The notes beneath the pieces are model-generated. The model made no database searches. It saw only the letters and a list, made by a program, of their open reading frames with translations, and was not told the origin of the DNA. From an uncultured Prevotella sp. (GTDB lineage: Bacteria > Bacteroidota > Bacteroidia > Bacteroidales > Bacteroidaceae): a stretch of 45,574 nucleotides of DNA. The DNA lies in contig CALUIJ010000129.1 of assembly GCA_944320675.1 (NCBI GenBank), forward strand, positions 1 through 45,574, written 5' to 3'. Positions 7,998 to 15,552 of the stretch are shown here, piece after piece. Position 1 is the stretch's first letter. Each line of letters starts with the position of its first letter. The translations under genes were made by a program, and so were the position numbers.

Positions 7998-9761
7998 TCA
8001 GCATTGCTCGATATCGACGTTGTGTCTCGTTTTCAGTATGTCGAGTAGTTTTGAGAATTCGGCCGGTTTGCCTTGGCTCGTCGTGGGCCAGTTAGAGCAT
8101 ATCAGTATCCGTTTGTCGGCGAGAAGTATCGTGTCGGCTTCGGTCTTGTTGCCGAAAAATTCGACTTTACCTCTTTCGTTTTTAATGGCTTTGTAACGCT
8201 CGAAGTCCATGAACACCGTGTCCATATTCTTCTTTACTGGGAAGGCCGCCTTTAGTTCGTCGTGTGTTATGCCTGGATGGCTGGCAACGTAGTCGGTTAC
8301 GACATCATGCACTAATTCTGTCTTCTTTTGGTATTCCTTGCCGTTGTATTTGTAGTTGTTGGTGTCGCGGTTGAACTTATATGTCTTTTTCAGCGGTCCG
8401 TCGTAAGCTTTTAAGTTTGTTACGGCCGAAAGTTCGAGCGTAGCCGATATGATATTGCCTAATTCGGCTTCGTTGTTGATTATCACGGCTATCTTATTGA
8501 GCAATCCCGACACGCTGAACGTCCTGCTGCTCAGGTAAGTCTCTTTTTGGCACATGCGGAAGAGCACTTTCTCCCATTCCTCGTCGAACTCGTCAACGCT
8601 GTCCAGGCTCTCTTTTTCGGCCTCTGTCAGCGGCCTGAGCTTAAGGCGCGATGCAATGCGGTCGTTCCAGTTCTTGAAGTCGGGTTCCTCAGTCAGCTGG
8701 TTGTATATGTACGGGTATGCTATCTGCATACATACGAGGGCGAAATTAAGCTCTTTGTTAAGTACCGATTGTCCCGTTTTGTCGCCGTTTCCTGCCTGCA
8801 TATCGTTAATTATCGAGATCAGGGCGAGCGTGTTGGTGAGGCGTTTGAGCGAACGGGGGTTCGAGCCTACCGACAGGCGTGTTATCTCGCTTAGGTTTTC
8901 GGCCAGTTTCTGGTCGTTAAGTTCTTCGTCGGTGAAGAACTCAATCTTGCGCAGGGCGTCTACGAGGAACGTGTCAACGCTGTACGAGGCCACGGGCATA
9001 GAGAACGGCAGCTGGATTATCTTGTCGAAGAACGAGCGGAATTCGCGCTCGTTGCTCTCAGTCAGTTCGCCGAACTTGGGCTTCAGTCCCTTTATCACTA
9101 CGTCGTAGTCGATGGCGAGAATGAAGATGCACTTCTCGAGGTCGAAGATGTTTTTCAGCAGTTCGAGTATCTCCACGGCCACGGGAGGGTCAATGCGGTC
9201 GAGGTCGTCTATGTAGAAGTTGAAGCCATTCTTTGCCGTGTTGTGTGCCAGCGCGTCGTCGATGAGCCTTGCTATCTCTTCTTTCAGCTGTGCAATGTCC
9301 GATGTCGGTTCGCTTGTAGAGAATATGTCGTCAACCACGTCGCCCTCTACGCCGACCATGCCGGCGGCCACCTTCGTGCCCACTGTGGCCATTTTCTTGA
9401 ACAGTCCGCCTATCTTCTTTTTGCTTTCCTCCCATTTGTGCGCGCTCGGGTTCAGCAGGCCTATTTGGTTGATTATGGCTTCGAGTATGCTGATGATGGC
9501 CTGTTGCGGAGTCTTCATCAGCGAGAACTGCCATGTGTTGATCCAAATAGAGTAGTAGGGTGCGCCGTCCTGTTCGCAGAGCGTGTAGCAGAGCTGGTTC
9601 ATCAGCGATGTCTTACCGCTTCCCCATTCGCCCTGCAGGGCGATGGTCATGGGCGTGTCGGTAAGGCGTATGTATTTTATCAGTGCGTCCTGGTAAACCT
9701 GTATGCCGAACAAGTCGGCCTGCGACGGCTTGCGTGGCACGTCGATTATGCTTGATTTCAT
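7998..9761 (-). CDS. KAP-family P-loop NTPase
   Basis: A 587-residue STAND-related NTPase of the KAP group (named after Kidins220/ARMS and the plasmid protein PifA). Walker A is GEWGSGKTS (residues 44-52); Walker B is NFYIDDLDRIDP (181-192), with the acidic pair typical of KAP. Many KAP proteins carry membrane helices between the two motifs; here that stretch (about 121-150) is only weakly hydrophobic, so the protein may be cytosolic or peripheral. The last 106 residues (482-587) form a separate domain that resembles the N-terminus of the OmpA-domain protein encoded at 13075-14052. Known KAP roles include phage exclusion by PifA. It is the last gene of a twelve-gene minus-strand cluster, after a 174-base gap with an octamer-like leader. 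Confidence 0.88.
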   Translation of the reverse strand: MKSSIIDVPRKPSQADLFGIQVYQDALIKYIRLTDTPMTIALQGEWGSGKTSLMNQLCYTLCEQDGAPYYSIWINTWQFSLMKTPQQAIISILEAIINQIGLLNPSAHKWEESKKKIGGLFKKMATVGTKVAAGMVGVEGDVVDDIFSTSEPTSDIAQLKEEIARLIDDALAHNTAKNGFNFYIDDLDRIDPPVAVEILELLKNIFDLEKCIFILAIDYDVVIKGLKPKFGELTESNEREFRSFFDKIIQLPFSMPVASYSVDTFLVDALRKIEFFTDEELNDQKLAENLSEITRLSVGSNPRSLKRLTNTLALISIINDMQAGNGDKTGQSVLNKELNFALVCMQIAYPYIYNQLTEEPDFKNWNDRIASRLKLRPLTEAEKESLDSVDEFDEEWEKVLFRMCQKETYLSSRTFSVSGLLNKIAVIINNEAELGNIISATLELSAVTNLKAYDGPLKKTYKFNRDTNNYKYNGKEYQKKTELVHDVVTDYVASHPGITHDELKAAFPVKKNMDTVFMDFERYKAIKNERGKVEFFGNKTEADTILLADKRILICSNWPTTSQGKPAEFSKLLDILKTRHNVDIEQC

Positions 9762-9935
9762 TTGTTATGAGGTTATGTTGTTATATAGGGTATGTTTTTA
9801 GGGTTCCCCAAAGACCGTGTTTTACCTTATGAAAGGTTGTCTTTCATGCGCTAAACGGTAACCTTTTAGTGAGTAAAATGCAGCATATTGGAAACTCTTT
9901 GTTTTAGTGCCGCAAATCATTGCTTATTGTTGGCG
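9762..9935 (-). promoter_or_regulatory. KAP leader with degenerate octamers and a small hairpin
   Basis: The longest gap inside the cluster. Read on the minus strand it contains ATGAAAG/CTTTCAT (9829-9835 with 9841-9847, a 7-bp stem with a 5-base loop). Just before the KAP ATG come loose copies of the AACC-type octamer (ACAACATA, ACCTCATA) that are seen in better form upstream of three other genes. I see no good TAnnTTTG box, so an internal promoter is uncertain. Confidence 0.4.
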
Positions 9936-10880
9936 TTAGTGATTGCTTTTGCTTATTTGTCTTTTCAGCAGTTTCTTTGCCGTTTTTGTCGCGCCGTCCT
10001 TTTTCACGTCGCTTACGACGCCTACGGCGGTTGCTAATTGGTTTTCCGTGAATCCGTTTACGTCGGGCAGGTCGGCCTGGTCTATCTCGCCGAACCATTC
10101 GGTCAGTTTGTCTTGGGCGTGGCCGACGCTTTCTGGCTTGATGCCGGAACGCAAGCCGTTGAAAACGGCCAGCAGGGCGGCAAGGTCGTCGGAGAAGCCT
10201 ATGCCGGGCATGATGTCGGGTATGGCGTCCGTAGGGAATATGAAGTATCCCAAAGCACCCATTACGATAAGTTTTTCTTTTACCGATATGGTGTCTAATG
10301 CGTAAAACAGGCAGAGCACTATATAAACGAGCTTGGCACCAGCCTTCGCCGCAAAACCGCGCAATTTAGTCCATAGGTCGTTTTCGGAGAATTGCTTGGC
10401 GTATTCGCCGATGTTGTCGATAACGTTAGCCTTAAATTCATCCATGTTTTTGCCGTACGACTCGAGTGCCGTTTTTGCGTCGGCCGATGCTTTGTCATAC
10501 GCCTTGCCTATCGACTCTGCCGCTTTGCCGGCCTTCTCTTTCAGCTCGTTGACGCTTAGGCTTATTCCCTCGCCGACTTTTGTACCAAACTCAGCGGCAT
10601 TGTTTTTTAACTCTGCCGCTTTGTTACCGAAGTCTGTTGCCGTTTGGCTTATTGCTTCTCCGGCTTTGGCTTTAAATTCGTTGAGGCCTTGGCCGACGTT
10701 TACTCCAACCTTTGTTCCAAGTTCGGTGGCCTTGTTGCTTAAGCCGGCAGCGGCCGCCTTGGCGTTGTCCAGCTTTTCGTCGAATTGTTGCTTCAATGCG
10801 TCTGTATCAATCTGCGGTAGATTCTCTTTTGCGGAGTCAATACCCTCTTTTAGCTTCTGCTTTAATGCCTTAAAGTCCAT
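9936..10880 (-). CDS. DUF1232 (YkvA-type) membrane protein with amphipathic N-terminal repeats
   Basis: A 314-residue protein. Residues about 1-150 are Ala/Lys/Glu-rich amphipathic helix, including a near-duplication (TELGTKVGVNVGQGLNEFKA and AEFGTKVGEGISLSVNELKE) that recalls apolipoprotein or LEA-like helices lying on membranes. Residues about 183-240 hold a DUF1232 domain: hydrophobic LVYIVLCLFYALDT, then GYFIFPTDAIPDIMPGIGFSDD, the family's hallmark. DUF1232 proteins are small membrane proteins of unknown biochemistry. The C-terminal 70 residues are soluble. The start lies 13 bases after the ATP-grasp stop, so cotranscription is likely. Confidence 0.85.
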   Translation of the reverse strand: MDFKALKQKLKEGIDSAKENLPQIDTDALKQQFDEKLDNAKAAAAGLSNKATELGTKVGVNVGQGLNEFKAKAGEAISQTATDFGNKAAELKNNAAEFGTKVGEGISLSVNELKEKAGKAAESIGKAYDKASADAKTALESYGKNMDEFKANVIDNIGEYAKQFSENDLWTKLRGFAAKAGAKLVYIVLCLFYALDTISVKEKLIVMGALGYFIFPTDAIPDIMPGIGFSDDLAALLAVFNGLRSGIKPESVGHAQDKLTEWFGEIDQADLPDVNGFTENQLATAVGVVSDVKKDGATKTAKKLLKRQISKSNH

Positions 10881-10893
10881 TTTTTCAGAGTTG

Positions 10894-11892
10894 TTAAGTT
10901 GTTGTTTGTTTATCGTGCCTCATCAGGCATTCGGCTATTGCCTGCGATATGTTCATGCCAGTTTCCATTTCCACCCACAGCCATTGGCCGTTCGGGTTGC
11001 ACTCAAGAAATACGTATTCGCCGGAAGGTGTCACTATGAAGTCGAAGCAGCCGAAGTTCAAGTGTATCCTTTCAAGGAACTTATTGCAGAATGCCGTCAC
11101 GCGGTCGGGTAGGGGAAACACCTCATGCCTGATTCCATAGTCGAGCCCCTGCCGCCAGTCTGTCTTCCCCTTGTCTTCATCCATTGCCTGCGAGTCTATT
11201 TTGCAGGCGAACGCTTCGCCGTCGACCACGGTGACGCGAAGCTCGAAAGCCTTGTCTACGTAATCCTGCACAAAACTGACTGTCTGTGTGAATGCCTCTT
11301 CGGACGATGCGGCTATGTCTTGCGGTTCGGCTTTTTGCGCGTAAAACACATACTCGTCCTCGCCGCCAAGCCATACGTTGTCGCTCTCTATCGACTTAAT
11401 GGCTACGCAGCCGCAAGCCTGTGCAAAGTTTACAATGTCTGCCTTGCAGTTTGAGAAACATGTTGGCGGCACTTGCATTCCGAGTTGCAGCGCCACGTCG
11501 AGCTGTAGCATCTTCGACGCTGCGCTGCGGTCGTAAAGATGCTGCCCTATGCAGAAACGTGTGCCCAACCAATATAGCAGGAACGAGAGGAAGCCGCCGG
11601 CCTCGGTGAGGTTGTGGCGGTTAATTTCTTCGCAGTTGGTTATACGCAGTTCCGACGGTAAGACGGGGCGGCGTTCCCACACTGCTCCTATGTCACGACT
11701 GCGTGCGCAAAGCCCTGTCTTAACGTTGGTTATGCTGAAGTCGATGCCGTCATGCGAGCAACTCCAAGTAAAGTCATAGTCGCTGAGCAGTGCTTCGGTA
11801 TTCAGGCGGAAAACAGGGTGCCTTTTGCTCGTGAGATATTCTATGACGGGCGTTGGATGTACGTCTTCCTTGTTAGTGACGACGAGAATCAT
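10894..11892 (-). CDS. ATP-grasp peptide ligase (graspetide maturase-like)
   Basis: A 332-residue ATP-grasp enzyme resembling the MvdD/GwsG group that forms ester or amide links between side chains of a ribosomal peptide. The N-terminal part (MILVVTNKEDVHPTPVIEYL, then HPVFRLNTEALL) is the typical opening of that group. ATP-grasp signatures follow: VAIKSIESD near residue 165, ELRVTVVDGEAFACKIDSQ, and the metal/ATP site CFDFIV...VFLECNPNGQWLW. The gene overlaps the preceding 84-codon gene by four bases (ATGA), the usual sign of translational coupling and of precursor-enzyme pairing. No SPASM radical-SAM partner, peptidase or dedicated exporter is seen nearby, which is atypical for secreted graspetides. 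Confidence 0.82.
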   Translation of the reverse strand: MILVVTNKEDVHPTPVIEYLTSKRHPVFRLNTEALLSDYDFTWSCSHDGIDFSITNVKTGLCARSRDIGAVWERRPVLPSELRITNCEEINRHNLTEAGGFLSFLLYWLGTRFCIGQHLYDRSAASKMLQLDVALQLGMQVPPTCFSNCKADIVNFAQACGCVAIKSIESDNVWLGGEDEYVFYAQKAEPQDIAASSEEAFTQTVSFVQDYVDKAFELRVTVVDGEAFACKIDSQAMDEDKGKTDWRQGLDYGIRHEVFPLPDRVTAFCNKFLERIHLNFGCFDFIVTPSGEYVFLECNPNGQWLWVEMETGMNISQAIAECLMRHDKQTTT

Positions 11893-12143
11893 TTCACTTG
11901 TTTTACGTCATCAATGGAGTTTTTCCTGTCCGTGGTTGACGAGTATCCTGTCGATGTCTTTTTCTTTGTCGTCTGTGGCCTGTAACTCCTTGTGCCTACG
12001 TCTCTTGCACAATATATTGTCGTTTGGCTTATTTCGTCGTAAGTGAATGTGGAGCAGTCTGCTTCCTCGATCCTTTTTCCGGGGGTGAAGTTCATCAGCA
12101 ACGGCATGGGTGTGCCGTGGCCGTTGTTCTTGTTGATGTTCAT
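11889..12143 (-). CDS. Candidate graspetide precursor peptide
   Basis: An 84-residue protein just upstream of and overlapping the ATP-grasp gene. The N-terminal part has GTPMPLLMNFTPG, reminiscent of the leader element (PFFxRFL-like) that graspetide ligases recognise. The rest is rich in Thr, Ser, Asp, Glu and Lys, the residues joined by such enzymes: for example EEADCSTFTYDEISQTT and a tail TSTGYSSTTDRKNSIDD. It also has two Cys (residues 30 and 45). No transmembrane segment. The assignment rests on position, overlap and composition, not on a recognised family. If correct, the product may act inside the cell with the neighbouring proteins. Confidence 0.55.
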   Translation of the reverse strand: MNINKNNGHGTPMPLLMNFTPGKRIEEADCSTFTYDEISQTTIYCARDVGTRSYRPQTTKKKTSTGYSSTTDRKNSIDDVKQVK

Positions 12144-12191
12144 AATGCAAAAGGTTTTTTATCGGTTATGTTAATTGTTAGTCGTCACGTA

Positions 12192-12362
12192 TTAGCGTCT
12201 GCGCCGTTTTTTGCCGAACAGAGCGCCGAGCACCATCGAACCGACCTTGCGTTCCAATCCGCTGCGTGTTGTCGGTATGCCCGTCTTACGCGCTATCTTT
12301 TGTTTCATGCCGGTTATTCCTAAGGCGCGTTTCCATGAGAATGAGAATCCGGGTATCTTCAT
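12192..12362 (-). CDS. 56-residue basic small protein
   Basis: Translating the minus strand from the ATG at 12362 gives MKIPGFSFSWKRALGITGMK, continuing with KIARKTGIPTTRSGLERKVG and ending in a short hydrophobic stretch (MVLGALFG) and KKRRRR, then TAA at 12192-12194. The SWKRALGI and ARKTGIPTTRSG motifs are familiar from small Bacteroidales proteins of unknown function. The net charge is strongly positive, which suggests nucleic-acid or acidic-membrane contact. It lies 48 bases before the candidate precursor gene and 101 bases after the preceding gene; the gap before it holds a strong hairpin. Confidence 0.7.
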   Translation of the reverse strand: MKIPGFSFSWKRALGITGMKQKIARKTGIPTTRSGLERKVGSMVLGALFGKKRRRR

Positions 12363-12397
12363 ATTGCAGGATGTTCTTATCTTCTAACGCATGAGCC

Positions 12398-12448
12398 GGC
12401 AAGTTGACCGTAGACAATGGTGTTTGCCTGTCTACCCGTCAACTTGCC
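12398..12448 (-). repeat. Strong hairpin between two cluster genes
   Basis: GGCAAGTTGAC (12398-12408) pairs with GTCAACTTGCC (12438-12448), and inside it GTAGACA (12410-12416) pairs with TGTCTAC (12429-12435). That makes an 18-bp stem interrupted by a small internal loop, with a 12-base apical loop. The sequence resembles the CAGACAAG repeat family seen elsewhere in the window. No T-run follows, so attenuation, RNA processing or mRNA stabiliser roles are more likely than termination. Confidence 0.8.
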
Positions 12449-12463
12449 TGCTTGTCAAGTGGA

Positions 12464-12781
12464 TTACTCCTTGCCTGCGGCGGCAAGGGTGATGTCGTCC
12501 TTAGACAGTTTTGTGTCCGACGAGTTTGCCACTTGCACGCCGATGCCGTAAAGGTCGTTGATTTTCTTTTCAAAATTGCCGACACGGGTCTGTGCCCCTA
12601 CTGTCAGCTCGCCGCCCTTTGCGCCCGTCTTTGCCATGAGCGCCGACAACGTGGCGTCGTCGTCGGCAACGGCCTTGCAGTTTACCGTTGTGTACACGCG
12701 CAGCGTTGCGCCGAACTCTTTCTTGAAATTGGCCTTCAATGTCTTTACCTTCATGCGGCCGTCAACTCTGAAATCTGCCAT
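12464..12781 (-). CDS. Small protein with the same domain as the cluster's first gene
   Basis: A 105-residue protein beginning MADFRVDGRMKVKTLK. Its motifs KVKTLKANFKKEFGATLRVY, ADDDATLSAL and VGNFEKKINDLYGIGVQV match the N-terminal domain of the protein encoded at 15670-16473 almost position by position. The open frame extends far upstream, but similarity starts at this ATG, and the extension would overlap the upstream small membrane-protein gene. The repeating beta-alpha pattern suggests a small mixed fold, perhaps ubiquitin-like; I cannot confirm that. Function unknown. Two separate copies of one domain in one cluster point to a partner or scaffold role. Confidence 0.72.
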   Translation of the reverse strand: MADFRVDGRMKVKTLKANFKKEFGATLRVYTTVNCKAVADDDATLSALMAKTGAKGGELTVGAQTRVGNFEKKINDLYGIGVQVANSSDTKLSKDDITLAAAGKE

Positions 12782-12840
12782 AATCTTGATGTGTTTAAAT
12801 GTGAATATATTTGTTTCCTGTTTTTTGTCGGTTCGGCCCT

Positions 12841-13059
12841 TTATGAGAAAGCCTGTATGAGCATCATTATTATTACCAAGCCAACGAGTACGGCCCATCC
12901 GTAAGGCAGTTCCAAAATACGCATTACCACGTATTTTATGCCCAAGGCAATGTATTTGAACATCTTGTAGATGAGCATGAAGTCGAACTTGATGACCCAA
13001 AAGATGCCGTACAAGACGCTCCATATCAGGCCGCCTATTGCAAGGAAAAAAGCCCACAT
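12841..13059 (-). CDS. Small hydrophobic membrane protein
   Basis: 72 residues with two or three membrane segments: residues about 2-22 (FFLAIGGLIWSVLYGIFWVI), a middle amphipathic part with YKMFKYIALGIKYVV, and 54-70 (WAVLVGLVIIMMLIQ). It starts 15 bases after the stop of the OmpA-domain gene, so it is likely translated from the same mRNA and may assemble with it in the inner membrane. No family recognised. Confidence 0.7.
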   Translation of the reverse strand: MWAFFLAIGGLIWSVLYGIFWVIKFDFMLIYKMFKYIALGIKYVVMRILELPYGWAVLVGLVIIMMLIQAFS

Positions 13060-13074
13060 CCCGTATCCGTCAGC

Positions 13075-14052
13075 CTACTTTATGATTTTGAACTCCGTGC
13101 GGCGGTTGGCTTCGGGGTTGTTGGGGTCTATCGGTTCGGTCGATCCTTTACCTACGGCCTGCAAGCGTGTTGAATCGATGCCCTCACGGTGGACGAGGAA
13201 GTCAACTGCAGCCTTCGCCCTTTGTTCCGAGAGCTTTTGGTTGTGGTCTGCGTCGCCTTCGCTCGACGTATGTCCTTCGATGCTCAGCTTTATGTCGGCA
13301 TTTTGTTTCATGATAGCGGCGAGGTCGTGTAAGGCGATTTTCGCGTCGTCGTTAAGTTCGGCCTTGTCTTTCTCGAACTGCGCGGCGTTGAAGTTGTCTT
13401 GTATCTCGGCTATCTTTTCTATGAACACAGTGTCGCGCACGACGACTTTCTTCTCGACAACCTTCTCTACTACTTTTACTTCCGGCTCGCGCTGCATAGC
13501 GAAGAACACTGCAGCGGCGGCAGCGAGGAGCAGGATGATTATCAGTATCCACAGCCATGCCTTCGACTTCTTCTTAGGCTCTTCGGTGGATGTAGGTTTT
13601 ACCGATTCCGTTTTCTTAGGTTCTTGCGGTCCTTCTTTTTTCTGCGGCGGAGTGTAGCCGTTGAGGTATTCGAGGCGGTAGCCGCCCTTGCGTCCGAAGC
13701 CTTTTTCGGCTTCTTCAAACTGTGCTATTTCGATGCCGTATTGTGCGGCGTGGGCTACGAGGCGTTCGAACGACGGCTTCGTCCACATCTTTACGAGCGC
13801 CGCTTGCGTGCCGTCGCCCATGGTCAGCAGCTCGTCTTCATTTTGGAAGTATCCGTCCCAGTTCGCGTTTGTGCCTTTGTCACCGGCTTCAACGAAATTA
13901 TTCTTAACACCAGAATCAGGGTTTAATGAATCGGGGAACGCCGCGCGCAGGTGGTCGAGCGTAGCTTCCGGGTGCATCACCATGTATGCGTTGACTATTC
14001 CTAACGCCGTGCGGTTCTGGGCTTTGCCGTAAACTCTTATTTTACTTTCCAT
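13075..14052 (-). CDS. Inner-membrane-anchored protein with periplasmic OmpA domain
   Basis: A 325-residue protein with three parts. Residues about 16-112 form a cytoplasmic domain that also occurs at the C-terminus of the KAP NTPase (compare HPEATLDHLRAAFP here with HPGITHDELKAAFP there). A Pro/Lys/Glu-rich linker leads to one membrane helix (about 165-186, WLWILIIILLLAAAAAVFF). A Val/Lys-rich stalk then leads to an OmpA C-terminal domain (about 222-325), which binds peptidoglycan. SIEGHTSSEGDADHNQKLSE and RRTEFKII carry its conserved residues. The layout resembles MotB/TolR-like anchors. It could tie a cytoplasmic NTPase complex to the cell wall; this is inference. Confidence 0.85.
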   Translation of the reverse strand: MESKIRVYGKAQNRTALGIVNAYMVMHPEATLDHLRAAFPDSLNPDSGVKNNFVEAGDKGTNANWDGYFQNEDELLTMGDGTQAALVKMWTKPSFERLVAHAAQYGIEIAQFEEAEKGFGRKGGYRLEYLNGYTPPQKKEGPQEPKKTESVKPTSTEEPKKKSKAWLWILIIILLLAAAAAVFFAMQREPEVKVVEKVVEKKVVVRDTVFIEKIAEIQDNFNAAQFEKDKAELNDDAKIALHDLAAIMKQNADIKLSIEGHTSSEGDADHNQKLSEQRAKAAVDFLVHREGIDSTRLQAVGKGSTEPIDPNNPEANRRTEFKIIK

Positions 14053-14077
14053 ATTTTCCTTAATTTAATTTATACGT

Positions 14078-14803
14078 TTATTTAATTACTGTAAGCATGT
14101 ACCTGAACGGCACTTTCTCACGGCCTTTAGCCGTCAAGGCTTTAACCGCCGTGTCTTTCCAGTGGCAGGGATACGTGCCGCGCAGTTCGAAAGCCGGGTG
14201 AGAACTTGTAACATTGTTGGATATTTGCCCAAGCCACTCGAGCTTGCCGCCGACGGTGTTGCCTTCATACGTCGAGAACGCACGGTAGGATGATTCCGGC
14301 TGCGGCTTGCGCCAATAAGATGTGTTGTTCGTTATAATCAGGGCGATACCGCCTTCAACCGCGGGATAATTTTCACGCAAGGTCTCGATGCGCTTCACGT
14401 CTTTCCAGTAGTTGTACATTATAATGTCGCTGGCAGCTTGGTCTTTTATTATCAAGCTGTCGGTTTTCATTTCTTCGCCGAACCTTGTAATGTTTGTATC
14501 TACTGGTCGTGTGGCGTATTTCAATTCAACGGCGGCGAACTCTTTGCCTTGTCTTACTACAACGTCAATCGAGAGGTCGTTTTTCCACGGATATTTGCCT
14601 GCCTCGATGTTTAACTTACGCTTGGTAAGTTCTTTTAAAGGTACGGCGTATTCCATGTCAACGTCGTCGTAATGCCGGCTGTCGCGCAGGGCCGTGGCGA
14701 TGCGCACTTGGAGGTCGCGCTCGTTGAACATCAGTTCCTTATTGCTGGCTATGTACGCTTCAATGTCGTTACGCAGTATCTCCGTTAATTGTTTTTTTGC
14801 CAT
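14078..14803 (-). CDS. Predicted PD-(D/E)XK-type nuclease
   Basis: A 241-residue protein. The nuclease call rests on LSIDVVV (Asp80), followed 12 residues later by AAVELKYA (Glu93-x-Lys95), the spacing and context of a PD-(D/E)XK active site. An N-terminal helix with a conserved-looking acidic residue precedes it (FNERDLQVRIATALRD). No other domain is visible, and the C-terminal half has many aromatic residues. Such folds occur in restriction enzymes, repair nucleases and defence effectors; the substrate cannot be read from sequence. It lies between the OmpA-domain and TerB-like genes with gaps of 25 and 42 bases, so coexpression is likely. Confidence 0.65.
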   Translation of the reverse strand: MAKKQLTEILRNDIEAYIASNKELMFNERDLQVRIATALRDSRHYDDVDMEYAVPLKELTKRKLNIEAGKYPWKNDLSIDVVVRQGKEFAAVELKYATRPVDTNITRFGEEMKTDSLIIKDQAASDIIMYNYWKDVKRIETLRENYPAVEGGIALIITNNTSYWRKPQPESSYRAFSTYEGNTVGGKLEWLGQISNNVTSSHPAFELRGTYPCHWKDTAVKALTAKGREKVPFRYMLTVIK

Positions 14804-14845
14804 GTTGCTGTTACGGCTTTGTTGGTTGTCGGGCTTTAGACTTCT

Positions 14846-15265
14846 TTATTCCCCGTTCACCTCAACTTCTAAGTCGGGTTCGGTCTTTACCATGTCGCAG
14901 AGCAGCATGACGGCTTGCGCAGGCTCCATGCCGAGCGCGTCGGCAATGGCCAATAGGTTGTTCACTTCGCCTTCGCCGAGCACTCCGTCGGCCAACACCA
15001 TTTGCAGCACGGCTTCGAACACTTCGCCTATCTCGTCGTCGTCGATGTCGGCTGCGGCTTTTTCAAGGAAAGTGTTTATCTGTTCCTCGTTCATGGGGTT
15101 GATACGCGAGAGGGCTACGTCGACAGCCATTTTAAACTTTATTGAGTTGAAGTCGAAAGCGTCGGCTATTTCCTCTACTGTTTCCTTTTCGGTTTCGTCA
15201 TACACTCCGTCGGCCCAGATGGCGAAGCCTATGAAATTTGCTACTGCTTCCAATGATGATTTCAT
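14846..15265 (-). CDS. TerB-like protein
   Basis: A 139-residue all-helical protein of the TerB/DjlA-N type. Both halves carry the acidic ADG motif: ADGVYDETEKETV at residues 18-30 and ADGVLGEGEVNN at 92-103, which are probable metal-binding sites. TerB proteins are linked to tellurite resistance, phage inhibition and membrane-associated stress complexes. No terC, terD or terZ gene is present here, so a tellurite phenotype should not be assumed. It lies 42 bases before the predicted nuclease gene and 27 bases after a small Lys-rich protein gene. Confidence 0.78.
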   Translation of the reverse strand: MKSSLEAVANFIGFAIWADGVYDETEKETVEEIADAFDFNSIKFKMAVDVALSRINPMNEEQINTFLEKAAADIDDDEIGEVFEAVLQMVLADGVLGEGEVNNLLAIADALGMEPAQAVMLLCDMVKTEPDLEVEVNGE

Positions 15266-15292
15266 GAGTCAAGTTCCTCCTTAATTTAATTG

Positions 15293-15547
15293 TTAAAAAC
15301 CGAAAAGTCTCTTAAGCCTGTTCTTCAGGCTGTCTTTGGCGCGGCGCGCCTTAGCCATGTTTGCGGCCATTTTCTTATACTCTTTCGTGCGTTTATCCAC
15401 CTTGCCTACGGCTGTTTTCTTAAGCTGCGGCTTTGCCGGGGCGGCGTTTTTCGCTTTTGCGGCGCGCGCCTTTGCCAAGCGTTCCTTGAGTTCCTTGTAC
15501 TCTTTGGTGCGCTTGTCCATTTTTCCTGATGCTGTTGTCTTTATCAT
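15293..15547 (-). CDS. Lys-rich protein made of two repeats
   Basis: 84 residues, strongly basic. Two copies of a roughly 35-residue unit are visible: residues 3-34 (SGKMDKRTKEYKELKERLAK) and 43-75 (VGKVDKRTKEYKKMAANMAK). They are joined by an Ala/Pro linker, and the protein ends in RLKRLFGF. Probably helical and nucleic-acid or acidic-surface binding. I do not recognise a family. The ATG is preceded by five AACC-type octamers ending four bases before it. Confidence 0.65.
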   Translation of the reverse strand: MIKTTASGKMDKRTKEYKELKERLAKARAAKAKNAAPAKPQLKKTAVGKVDKRTKEYKKMAANMAKARRAKDSLKNRLKRLFGF

Positions 15548-15552
15548 TTTTG

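Noticed and set aside
11911..12150. 79-codon frame overlapping the candidate precursor
   Set aside because: Different frame of the same DNA; only the 11889-12143 frame overlaps the ATP-grasp start in the usual ATGA manner.
14846..15265. Naming the cluster a tellurite-resistance operon
   Set aside because: Only a TerB-like protein is present; no TerC, TerD, TerZ or TehB was found.
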